64,000 bases of DNA, from assembly GCA_008828725.1 (NCBI GenBank), contig MEHQ01004134.1, positions 771,588-835,587 of the forward strand, written 5' to 3'. Source of the DNA: Saccharina japonica (taxonomy: Eukaryota > Sar > Phaeophyceae > Laminariales > Laminariaceae). The position numbers were made by a program, and so were the translations under genes. Shown here in pieces: positions 12,165-23,021 of the stretch; the stretch's first letter is position 1; every line of letters starts with the position of its first letter. The notes below the pieces were generated by a model that worked only from the letters and a program-made list of their open reading frames with translations, did no database searches and was not told the DNA's origin.

Positions 12165-12650
12165 TTCCATGGCGTGGCCGCTGACGTGGGATGGAGTCGA
12201 TGTGGCATTCTCAAGGCTTACGTTTGCATTTTGACTTTGTTGCGAAGCAGTACACCTGCCGCACAAGGGAGGGCGTTCGAGCACACGGACCGCGCGATCT
12301 CCATGGTATCACTGAGCCTACGTGATGGTCCTATTTGGTTTGCCGTGCGTGGCCTGTCGAACGCATTGACTCCTTGAAAATTCCCTTGCAGTCGAAAGGC
12401 TGGAGAGGGCCGAAAGCTGGCTCGTTGAACTCGATTCTAGGCGATGGTAATCATTTTTCACACTGCGCAGACACCAAAAAGCACAAAATGTTCACAGCAG
12501 TCATACATCTGGACGCTGATCACACTCGCGTTGGGCAAGCCCACCAGGGACCACCTTCTCGGTTAAACTATCACGTGCGTGTGCGATTCGGTTGCAACCA
12601 GTGCGATTTTGAGCTGAAATTTAGCAAGCAGTCTACATTAGTAAGGATAC
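12165..12650 (+). mobile_element. degenerate transposon-like repeat, copy 1 (Cys-rich tail)
   Basis: It is collinear with 25255-25765 over almost 500 bp: both contain GACCGCGCGATC or its variant, AGCCTACG, GGCTGGAGAGGGCC, GAACTCGATTCTAGGCGAT, CTTCTCGGTTAAACTATCAC and CAGTGCGATTTTGAGCTGAA. Translated piecewise it gives CNQCDFELKFSKQ preceded by SRLNYH, a Cys/His-rich tail such as piggyBac-type transposases carry at the C-terminus. That family assignment is a guess. Frames are broken in both copies. Confidence 0.45.
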
Positions 12651-12699
12651 TGTTTTTTGTTTTCCTTCTAGGCAAAAAATCCCCTTCATAATGAGGCCG

Positions 12700-13480
12700 T
12701 GTTTTGCCGTATGGGTAAACAGCCCCTCCATACCGGGGTGCGTACAAGCTTCCATTATTTAGTTCGTCTGTCTGTGTACGTACTCTCTGTTCGCAACATT
12801 CTCGGGTTTGTTATTTTAATTCTGATTGAGAGAACTGTACGTGACCGATTTCCACAAACTCGGTTTCTATCGTAGAAGCGGGCGAGCTTGGGCTACTCGT
12901 AGCGCGTGGGGCATGGTTCGTGGCACGTCGTGTCGAGGTGGTCGCGGTCGCCGGGCTGCTGTGGTGTTGGTGGTGTGTTTTGAGTGCGGCGGGATTTATT
13001 TGTTTTGTCTTCGTATTTTTTTTGTTTTTCAAGCTCACACGGCGTTCTGCAAGTACGAGGTCGCCTTGCCTCATTTACTTCTCTGCTATTAATAGTATGC
13101 TATGACGTCATTGGCCCCGCCCGGCCTCTGGCGGCTTGTTTTTTGTTTGGCAACCGAAGCAACGTCTGGTCGTGCACTACTGTAGAAACACGGGGTTAGG
13201 ATGGGGAAAAAAGAAGACCCCCGCTCTTGCCGTAATTATCCTTATATGCAGCCCCCCACTGTACTTCGTACAGGGTATTGGTACAGCAGCAGCGAATATC
13301 TGTATACCAGGTACCAGATATACTACTATATTGCTGCACACGTACCATATACCCTGGTACTTGGAATCATCTCTACTACTTTCTGCTGTCCTACATTTAC
13401 AGCAGTATAAGGCGCCTATTCCTTGCCAGGTAGGTTTACCTACACTAGGGTCTTCTACATCCGAAACTCCGAACTCACCG
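12700..13480. other. unassigned stretch
   Basis: TACCAGGTA lies at 13305. Open frames on both strands at 12811-13105 are short and pyrimidine-biased; no gene is claimed. Confidence 0.4.
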
Positions 13481-13483
13481 GCC

Positions 13484-13670
13484 TAAACAAATGCCATAAA
13501 ACGGTATACCACAAATGCCATAAAACGGTATACCACAAATGCCATAAAACGGTATACCAGTGCTTTTACACAAGTGTACGGTATAAGCTGTGTATCAGCA
13601 TCTCCGGCGCAACAAACCTTACGGTACACAGACTCATATCTCCCCGGTATACCGTTTTCTAGCATACGGA
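13484..13670. mobile_element. short inverted-repeat element with three 25-bp tandem units at one end
   Basis: The unit ending GCCATAAAACGGTATACC is repeated three times at 13490-13560. The reverse complement GGTATACCGTTTT occurs at about 13651. The layout is that of a small MITE with one amplified end. No frame is retained. Confidence 0.5.
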
Positions 13671-14790
13671 CCATGTCTAACGTAAAAGCGAAACTGACCA
13701 TTTCCAATGTTCTTCTATCTGAGCGAAATATTACGTTCGACTGTCAATACTGTTACCTATTTAATTTAAAATTGTACATAGGTACGTAGTGATAAGATGC
13801 AGGGACGCTTGCCCAGCCAGGATTTCATATTTAGGAAAGGGTGCATTCTACACTAAATTCAGCATAATGGCCCTCGAATTCCATGTTTTCTTGTATACAG
13901 TTGTCCTTCGGTAAGGCGACCTAGTGACAAGCGACTTGAACTCGCCTTGTGAACATACTAGTCAGGCGTGTGGCGAACATTAACACCTTGTTGAGGACCA
14001 GCGTTGCCGCTTGGAGCTGCGACAGCACGCGTGATCCGCTGTGTGCCCAGGTCGCGCGTTTATCGCAAGCTTGACGCCCAACCCATCAGCGTTTCATCAG
14101 GAACATCTGCGGTAGAGCGCAGCTGTGGAGATGTACGCAACTTCAAGTCCGCTAGTGTTCTGCGTTGCTACGACGTACTAGATTACGTTCATACTTCACT
14201 GCATCGTACTGCACCTGGATGCAAAACCACTTGCGCTACACGATGGAACGCCGGACATTGGGACACTTTCTACGCCCTAACGACTGCCGAACGAATATTT
14301 ATCGCTCTGCCATGATCGCCCTAATTGGCCGGCCTCTGGGACCTGAAAAACCATTTTTACCTGCGCAAGGCATGGCGCGCCGCGTTGTCGACCCTCGCTT
14401 CAGCGTTTGTATTGGCCGAAGGGCACCGAAATATATTAATGAGGTGCATATCTCACCGAGGGCTACTCCAGACTTTTGAAAATATTGGACTGCTGCACTG
14501 CTCCTGTTGTGTGGCCAGTGGAGGCTGGTGCCTGCTGTTTTTGTGTCAAAGTCGTCTGGATAAGGCGAACTCTCGCCTTATTCAGGCACTCCAGTACCTA
14601 TATAAGGCGACTCGCCTGATACTAAGTCGTATATGTACAGGATCTATATGAGGCGGCTCGCCTCAACCAGGCTTGTATACGAAGTACAGTTTCATGTCAC
14701 TTTAGGTCCCCCCAAAGCCGTACTGTATATCAACAGCAACGTGTCGGATCAAAGCGTACTATCGTGATAAAGCACCCGCCCGCTACACGT
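13671..14790. other. repeat-derived stretch, no intact gene
   Basis: A family A MITE fragment lies about 13800-13880. Overlapping frames at 14004-14480 look coding-like in pieces but shift frame. Near 14550-14670 TATATAAGGCGACTCGCC resembles the TATATAAGGCGGT ends of the element at 33398. It may be an old DNA transposon; I cannot place it. Confidence 0.35.
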
Positions 14791-15003
14791 GATGTGTGGT
14801 CCATGTGGCAACAACAAACGGAATCGAGCACCAAACAGTTTTTTCCAATCGTATATTAACACTAATTACTCCTTCTACTGCTTGCTGCACACTTGTCCAG
14901 GTGGGGTTCGACCTTCCAACTCTAGGTACCGCGCGCGATACCAGCACGTTCCGCACCAACAATCCAGCCCGAGCTCCATCGTCTCTACTCAGATCACAGC
15001 GCC

Positions 15004-15477
15004 ATGGGACTGATCGGCATACCTCCCATCATCTCCCCCGACCTACTGGTGGCCCTGGCTCGCATGGGCCACGGAGACACCATCTGCTTCGCCGACGCTA
15101 ACTTCCCAGCGGAAAACCTTGGCCGACCCGTTATCCGCGCGGACGGGCACAAGGTGGCCCCGCTGCTGCGCGCCGTGGCGCAGCTTTTCCCTCTAGATAG
15201 TTACACGGAGTTCCCCGTGCAAATGATGGCGGCGGTGGCCGGGGACGAGCTGGACGACAGGATCGAGACGCGGTTCGAAGACGCGGTGGAGGCGGCCCAG
15301 CCGGGCATGTTCAAGGTCGAGCGCGTGCAGCGTTTCAAGTTCTACGAGCGAGCGCGGAAATGCTTTGTGGTCGTTGCCACCGGAGAGACGGCCAAGTACG
15401 GCAACATTATCCTAGTGAAGGGGGTGCTAGGGACTGGCGAAGGGTCGGCGGGAGATACGGTGTTCCAGAGGTGCTGA
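15004..15477 (+). CDS. FUOM: fucose mutarotase (FucU/RbsD family)
   Basis: This enzyme interconverts the alpha and beta anomers of L-fucose so that downstream fucose kinases or isomerases receive the right form; it is expected in the cytosol. The 157-residue product matches the family end to end: GIPPIISPDLLVALARMGHG at the N-terminus with the conserved MGHGD (His about residue 23), FADANFPAENLGRPVIRADG, a PLLRAVAQLFPLD block, FPVQMM, then FKFYERARKCFVVVATGE and YGNIILVKGVL at the C-terminus. Family members are about 140-155 residues, so it is full length. The ATG at 15004 gives the family-typical start. No intron is needed, unlike the other two genes here, and the coding part is GC-rich against AT-rich flanks. 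No stop or frameshift is present. A ribose pyranase (RbsD) role is the alternative, but the HGD, FYERA and ATGE signature favours fucose mutarotase. Confidence 0.93.
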   Translation: MGLIGIPPIISPDLLVALARMGHGDTICFADANFPAENLGRPVIRADGHKVAPLLRAVAQLFPLDSYTEFPVQMMAAVAGDELDDRIETRFEDAVEAAQPGMFKVERVQRFKFYERARKCFVVVATGETAKYGNIILVKGVLGTGEGSAGDTVFQRC

Positions 15478-17569
15478 GAGGTGTTGAGTCTCAGACCTTG
15501 TATGGAGTGGTGCTTGTCGCGGGGAAAGGGATGGCCGACCGGCTGGCGTGTGAACAACGCACGCGGCGGCGGGATTTTTAGCGATGTTCACCTTACCCCA
15601 TGCAAGGTTTTGGACGTTACTTCGCAAGAGTTGTTAAGAGTAACGAATTGCGTTTCTATCCACCAGGTACATGGAAAATCTCGGTCTCGAGCACCTCTTT
15701 CGCTTTTTGTGTCAAAGGGGAGTGTGAATGGAGAACCCAGTGTGAGAAGGCGTTTCTCTTTGGCATCCCGGGGTATGGGGCTCTAGAGCTATTAGAGCTC
15801 TAGACTAGAGCTCGTAGTCGTGCGGAATAACGACTGCATCCTGGTATGGTAGCCCTTTCCTACGCGACATTTGTCCTGTATAAAATTGTGCGCTTTGTAA
15901 CTGTGTTTCTCGAGAGAAAGACGGCGTAAGGGTAAGGGGGGTGGTTGGCTTTGTAGCCGAGGCGGGCTTGCGCCCAGTGATTCCCGAAATCACCACGTAA
16001 TCGTACGTCACGCGTTTTCCTATAAGGTATGAATATCATGGGCTCAATGATAAACGTGATGTATTCATCGCCTCCAGGGTGGTTACCGAATGTCATTTGC
16101 CCTCAGGCATTCGGACAAGCCTTGCCTGTGCCAGGCGTGGGTGTAAGGGAAACCGAACTATGCATATATATATATACACAACTAACTACTGTTGACACGC
16201 TGTTCCCTGGAACACATCCAAGTACGTGTCGGTTATATCTTAAGAAGCTGAGCTACTTTGCGAAGACTTGAGTATCCCGAAGAGCATCACGCTGCCCTTT
16301 TTATCGCAAGCCTCTCGCAATGGCGATAGTTCGGCCAGTGTTCCCCCGCGACGACAGCGGGATTCTCGATCGCGGTTGCATAAGAAGAGCGTGTCGAAAA
16401 TAAGTAAAAAGACTAGCCTTACGGCTTTGAAGGTGTACGTAGCTCGAGCTTGGAACTCATAATCGCAATTGCTTGCGTACGCTCACTCACACCGAGAGCA
16501 CGAACTAACCCCATCTTCGGCAGTATACGATATATAGCATTCAACTCTGCCGTTCGCAGAGCGTAGACCCGCACTATATTGGTGGAACGACAAACCCCCC
16601 AAAATAGCGCGTAACCAAACCCCCCACACGCACCCTCACACCCGGGGTAGTGGAGTTTCGTTGAGCGGATTTCGTTAAGACCACGATCACGATATACGAT
16701 GAGCTCGAAGCTCCAGAAACACAAAAATGATTGTGAAGAGCTCCGAAAACAAAAATATTGTACTGGCGGTGAAGGGCATATCCCCTCCAAAATGAAGCGC
16801 CTGCATCTACCCGCTGTACATTTGTACATTTTTTTCCAAGCGCCAGGCCCAGACCCGTGCAGAGGCTGATTTAACTACAGTACACCAAATTCATGCCTAT
16901 CGTATCCAACGTACCATCAGGAAGGCTCGGAAAACGCCGAGCATGATGAGAAATGCGACAAAAAAACATGTCGCCGTCTTTCCAATCCCGGGCTGCCGAC
17001 ATAAAGAGTGGCGACGCAAGTGCACCCGCCGACAAACGTTTACAGTATGCATGCGCCGTCGCTATAGGGCCTAACCGCGCGTGCATATACTGCAACCAGT
17101 CTATCTTAATCGGTGGACCCTAACGCGAACATCAATGGGGCTCATCAACACTTAAGCGAAAAAACAGACACATAGATTCACAGACACGGTACCACCAGCC
17201 GGGTGCGTGTAGCCCCTCAAATGGAGCTGCTTTGAAGTGAGGCGGGGGCATACATATATCCAACAAAGGTCCTCGCTTGGCGAAGGACGTGAACAATGGG
17301 AATTCAATGCTCAGACGAAAACACAATGGGTGTGGTGCACTACAGCGTGAACAGTAACGCGTCTGTCACAGTTGAAATCAAGGTTAAACACGATGCATCA
17401 TGCCAATACTCATGGCGGCACGAGGCACGTCCACAGATATGGCCATCCATGATCCAAACAAAAAGTGTTGCCGAAAACAACACGTACAAGCAGGACTCGA
17501 CGCACAATCTCCTTCGCCCCCCCCTCCCCGCGCACCCCAGGTCAACTTGCCATCGACCACAACGACGGC
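15478..17569. other. intergenic stretch between FUOM and the hydrolase gene
   Basis: I see no exon with paired splice sites and no repeat shared with other parts of the window. A 136-codon frame at 16419-16829 (minus) has no recognisable motif. An AT microsatellite lies near 16160. The 3' ends of FUOM (plus) and the hydrolase (minus) converge here. Confidence 0.45.
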
Positions 17570-20500
17570 TTAAGCAGCGCGATCGGTCTGGTAGACAATC
17601 CAATCTGTGAGGTGGCCGATTACGAGGTCCGTGCAATTGGTGAGGAGGTCGTGGAGCCAGCTGTCCATCTCAATGAGCTCCCTGAGTCACGCGGGAAAAA
17701 TATACAGCTCATGGTCAGGCGTGGGAAGGTACTCGGGGAGAATAGCACGCAGCGGTGGGCGCGTTGATGTCCGCCCCGAGCTGGCCCAGATGCACGGGAA
17801 ACAATCAATGCTGAAAAAATACAAAATTACTCTCAAGCGCACCAACGAACATCACAGAAGCACCTCTATAATAATCAGGGAATAGGGCTCACGCAGGCAC
17901 ACGACAGTGGCTGCTCGAGGCGAGAGATATCACGCCGCAGTCTGTACGATGCAGGCTTCACTAAGAACTGCGCCGTCATGCAAACGGTCGAGGTATGCGC
18001 ACGAAAGCTAGGCGCCCTCACCTAGCTCTAGGGTCGTCCCTAGGAGTGCTAGCCTTTTCCACGAGGTCTCGTGACGAGGAACATTGAGTAATCGCTGCGC
18101 CAGCGAGGCACCACAAGAAAGGAGCGATGGCGGGGGAGGAGAAGTGAGGGCGCGGGGGGGGGGGGGGCACTGAGTCGAGAACGTGCAGAGCACCAGAATA
18201 AACAGAGAAGATCCGTACGATATAACAAAATTCCGTCTCGTCCTTGCGGTTTCATTATTCTGTTATCTCGACTATAAATACAAGTGGCACTTCATTCGCG
18301 CGCCCTTCGATGCAAAGCCCCATGCTGATAAACTGGTATCCCTCTCAACCTCCAGAGCAGAAAGTCAAGCGAACCGCTCAAGCATTGAAGCCACCGTTTG
18401 GTGCCAGGTTTGGCGAAATCGAGGGGAAAATTAACAACCGGCTATTAGCTTTCGCCAGCACATCCCATCCTGAAATGGCACGCAAGCTCGAGAAGAACGC
18501 AGAAGAAAATACGGCCAACCTCCAGTCGACGGGAACTCTCACCGTCTTGTGGGTCGTGCATGACGATGAAAGGAAACTTGATGTCGGACAGCCTCTTCTC
18601 CACAACCGCCACCATGTCCATCATGTTCAGGCCCATGTTGAACTTCATGTTGTGGCCCCAACCCAGCGCTCCTATCGTGTTTGGACACCAAGCGCACATA
18701 CGGCACCGCACCAGCCGCGGGCAAAGCATTGGAAATACAGAAATTAGTAGCACCGCACAAACCGCTGGCAAAGCATTGGAACCTCATGTGTGTCAGTACT
18801 TCGCCTTGTATCGAGAGAGACCCATGGGACTGGCGCCAAAGTAAAAAACTCGTGCACTGGCCGAAAAGCACTTCGGTACACAGCAGCGCAACACCTCTCA
18901 CCAGGATTACCCCACATATCCCTCTTGGCCATCGCTCGGTCTTCGGCCGTTTTCCACACCTTCTCCGGGAGTTGCACTGTAAGTGCACGGAACGGAGGGG
19001 GGGGGGGCGACCATGCAGGTGTAGAGCCGTGTTACAGTACATGGGGGTTACACTTTTAAACCCAAAAACACTTCATTTCTCACTGATGGAGCTCCTCAAC
19101 CATCGCAACTCTCAATCTACCCAATACCGTTGAATCTGATGCTTATTTTGGTTATTTTATTTTTTAGACCACTACCAGGTATTTTCCAGATACCTACCAC
19201 TCTGTCACTAAATATAAGAACGTTTGAATTGAATGTTAACGTCCAAACCATCCTTATATTTATGGATATAGTGGTATTGCCGTAGATACCTAACCCATGG
19301 CATTTTTGTATCGGGTTCACCTCACACGTTTCCTAAAAAATGTTTGTTGGAGGTCCTCAAGTAACGGGCCCCAGGAAATGTACGTGGGCGTTATGATAAC
19401 CCTACCACAGCACGGGTCTGTGTAGCTCGTTGGGGAAGCTCCATATCTCATGGTTTGACATGGGGTACCACACGCATTGCTATAGATCGAAAATATAAAA
19501 TGAAAGAAACGCATCCCGCTTCCGCTGTCGGTGTTGGGTACCTGCCTTCGATTCGCGCGTAAACGAACAACAGCACAAAGACAGCGCTTCGTCGCAGCCA
19601 TCTACATGCCCACCATCATCTATATGCGAGGGGGGGGCAAGTGATGGGTTTTCGTCTTCCGCGTAGAGTCCACGCCTTCCTTTTCAGCTTCCGCCCCATT
19701 GCGAAGGGCAAACTCTCCGCGTGGCAAGGCAACACATTTTCGACAGAAAGCGAAGTGACGCCGTCGTACCTGATTCGAGGGCGTCCGGAATCTGCCGTCT
19801 CGGGATGATGGGGGCCACGAGGTACCGAAGAGCTGCGATGACCGGAGCGGGGGGTGGGTTTCCTTGGATGGCGGGCGCAACAAGGCCGACGCCTTTGAAT
19901 CGCGGGAGAAACGGGTGCTGATCGACAAGTGCCGGCAGGAGGCAGAGACGGAGGTGGAGAGAAGCAACGACAGCAGCATTGACAGCAGCATTGATTAGAA
20001 ACGTATTTTGCTTAAAAGCCTGGCGACTCGCTGCACTGCGCCTGCGCCGACCCCAGGCGAGGCATCAGCGAATCTGAGATTTGCCATGAAAGCGCAGCTT
20101 CGTATTCCTGCCGGCGGCGGCTCGCTCGAACCGTACCCTGCCACCACCGTTGAAATAAGGGCATCTTCAAACTCGCCTACAACCACTGCTTATGACACAC
20201 TTCGTAATAAGGTATCGGATAGGGCATCCCTCAAACTCGCTACAGCACGGTATCATCTAACCTTGCGGTCACAATGGGATGCTCTACCGCTAACGACCTG
20301 TGGTTTCGCGCATCCAGCACGACACAACAAAGAATGCGGACAAGAGGGTTGGGTTACGAAGCCCAAGTAGACGCACCCTCTCCGCTGGGACAGCGAAGGC
20401 GTACACCTACGCTCTCTTAACGGAGTGCAGCTGCAGCCCGAAGATCGCGGGAAAAATGTTATATCGTGCACCGTGGCAACGCTGGCGTCGGGAATACCAC

Positions 20501-23021
20501 ACAGTCTCACCTGTCTGTCGTAAATGCTCAAGCCCATCATGAGAGTCATTCCGCCGCCGAGAGACTCCCCCGACAAAAAGAAGGGGACCTTAGCAACAAA
20601 GTTCGCGCAGGGGGGCGGGGGAGGAGAAAGGGCATGCCGGATAGCGCGGTTACAAAGCTAGAAGATGCGAGAGTCAGCAGATGACGGAGACAGAGTCCGG
20701 AGATTACGGAGACGTTGATGGCACGATTTAGCTCGGGATTCGCTTGGAGATCGTCCCACGCTCCGTGGGCACACGGACACATTTCCTACCGTGGAACGGG
20801 ATCCCAACATTTCCCGCGAACCTTCGCAGCTAGTGGGCACACCAAAAACGATGAGATGGTCAGGCCGAAGCCAAAGCCAAGACTGGGCCACAAAATGGTC
20901 ACGAGTTGCTCACCGTCTTGAGGCGCTCCAGCTGACTCGCAGAAAGTTTGAGCTTGCCATTCGAAGGTTCCGCGAATCCCCCGCCTGCAACTGCCTCGAG
21001 CAACTGCCGAGGCACCGTACATAGAATAGGGGTGTTGAGGTAAAAGTGAAGAAAAACAAAAAGTCGGATCCCTATTCCGTAGTGCGGCTGCACGGAAAGC
21101 ACTCCATTATTTCGCCGCTATACAGAGGTGGAGCAACGCAACATAGATCTTCAAGCGTAGGAGCAAGGCGTGTCCGAATTTTCGGCGACGATTGGCTACC
21201 TGCTTTGTGTTGGTACGCATTCCTTGCGTCTGCCTGCGCGCTTTGTGTGTAACTCTTTTACTAGTGCGCTGTACATAAACCAAAACCTGGCTAAAATTCC
21301 AAGTGTTTTGTACACACAACCAGAGTGCAGTCCTAATACTGCCTACAGGTTCCTAAACGGGGTCTAACGTAAATTTGGTTGCATGCGATCGGCGAGGAAT
21401 GGAAACGGACCGGTCTGCCTAGGCAGACCCAGACCCAGATGAGTCCAGCTGAAGAGTGATGGCAGTCAACCCTCTTGGGACTTAAGAGGGGGAAATTGAC
21501 GGTAAAAAGGGACGATGACAGCAGCGGCCACTAAATTATCGAGGAATGATACTAATAGGTGTCCGAGTTACATGTACAATCCCAGGAGCCATACGCCACG
21601 GGCGCAACACAATCCTGCTCATACTGCGGGGCGCAAAAGCTGCTCGAACACGGATGACAGCACCAATTTTGCCATTTTTTCTTGGTCGCTATGTACAGTA
21701 GTAGGGGTCCCATCGAGAGGTTAGTAGTCGCCGAGAATGATGGCATGCTCCCGTTTTTTGCCACTCGCACCTGGAAATAATCGTCCAGCCAGTGAGAATA
21801 GCTAGTGATGTACGCCCTCTCCCCCTCGGAGTATCCGTGTCCAGGCAAATCGAGCTGCACCATGGCTAGCCCGAGCTCGGCCATAGCTACCCCCAGTTTG
21901 GCCTTCGAGGGCACATTGGTGTGGCCGCCGTACCTACAGTGGTGGCCGCAAAGCACGCCACAATTGAGGGGTGATCAGCATCACCGAACGGATGGCATTA
22001 TGTCGCCCGACCCCTGAAAACTTCGAACAATGCTTTGATTGCTAAGGCGGGAGGAAGGAGGCTTCCATCCAAGTTAAATGCTCGACATGCATGCGTGAAT
22101 AAATAGATTTGGGCGAGCCAAGAAAATGCGTGCACGCCCGAGTCGATTTATTGCGGGCGGCCGCAGTGAGACCATCTCAGCCAAGGTACGGACGAAAGTT
22201 TTCGAGGGGTGTGCAGCAAGAAGGCTTCCCGAACAAATCGCTGATGTTGTGGTACTTTTGGCAAGGAGGGGAGTGTTGAGGGTGATTTCGTTCACCAACC
22301 ACCCGTCAGAAAATGAGCGACAAGCGGCGAATCTGCTGCGGTACTACGACCGGGCTTGTGAGGGCGAGAGAAGTCCGCTCTCAGTACATCAGTACGAAAA
22401 AAAACAATGCTCAGTTTGGTGAGGTATCACACGGCGTGCCGAATACCTCTTGACAGCATCAAACAAATGGAACAGCGAAGGACCGAGTGCGGACCAATAT
22501 CGATTTGCGACATTGTGTCGCTCTACTTGGGGCGTTTGTACTCTGTAGCTGCGGCAGACCTAGCATTTGTACCGATGGTTCTCGCACGTCAAGACCAGGG
22601 TGATGGAATCAACTTGCCGTGGGACTTTCTGTCAAAAAGCCAACTGCACCTGGTTTCAGACGAAAAACGCGTGAAAGTCATCGAACAGACCAACGTATTT
22701 GCGCCACCGAAATGTGAGAAATGACAGACGACACGGACGATAAAATGTCACTAAGCGAGGGGGGTGTCGGCACAGGCAGTGTCCTTAAACAAAACCCGCA
22801 ACCCGCAGTTGAAGCTTAACCATCGGCGGTGTCTGCAAGTGTCAAAAGTAAACGACATCGCGTGGCAGAAATATGTAAACCGTGATCATGAAATCCGCGT
22901 CCCTGTTTATTACTCACCCATGAATAAAGATGACGAGACCTTTGATTTCCTGGCCATCCGGCGGCACGTAAGTGCGAAGGTGAAGGACTTCATCCCGAGA
23001 GTTGAGCATAAACTCCTCCGT
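17570..23021 (-). CDS. alpha/beta hydrolase, monoacylglycerol lipase / lysophospholipase type
   Basis: Nine minus-strand exons join in frame: 22918-23021, 21771-21933, 20914-21003, 20511-20588, 19770-19917, 18902-18976, 18543-18671, 18022-18094 and 17570-17681 (stop TAA). They give about 323 residues, normal for the family. Seen in order: KGLVIFIHGYGGHTN (oxyanion HG strand, about residues 27-40), LDLPGHGYSEGERAY, WLDDYFQ, LSGESLGGGMTL (nucleophile Ser in GxSxG), KGVGLVAPAIQGNPPPAP, MDMVAVVEKRL, FIVMHDPQDAITQ (catalytic Asp) and WLHDLLTN (catalytic His). All donors are GT (mostly GTGAG) and phases match at each junction. The enzyme should cleave the ester of monoacylglycerols or lysophospholipids. 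No transmembrane segment is seen. The 5' limit is uncertain: the first exon may begin at an AG acceptor before 23021 or with the ATG at 23009, so an upstream exon may be missing. Introns are 230-984 bp. Confidence 0.88.
22080..22725 (+). other. open frames antisense to hydrolase intron 1
   Basis: Two plus-strand frames (22126-22422 and 22407-22724) read as mixed-composition protein, but they lie opposite an intron of the hydrolase and show no known motif. They are listed only because they are the longest non-shadow frames inside that gene. Confidence 0.15.

Noticed and set aside
16419-16829. 136-codon minus-strand frame
   Set aside because: No motif, no splice context and ordinary composition; consistent with chance.
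17570-17808. In-frame TGA at 17687-17689 suggesting a broken hydrolase
   Set aside because: The TGA lies in the intron: the upstream exon at 18022-18094 ends in phase 2 and joins the acceptor just after it (exon start 17681) in perfect frame.
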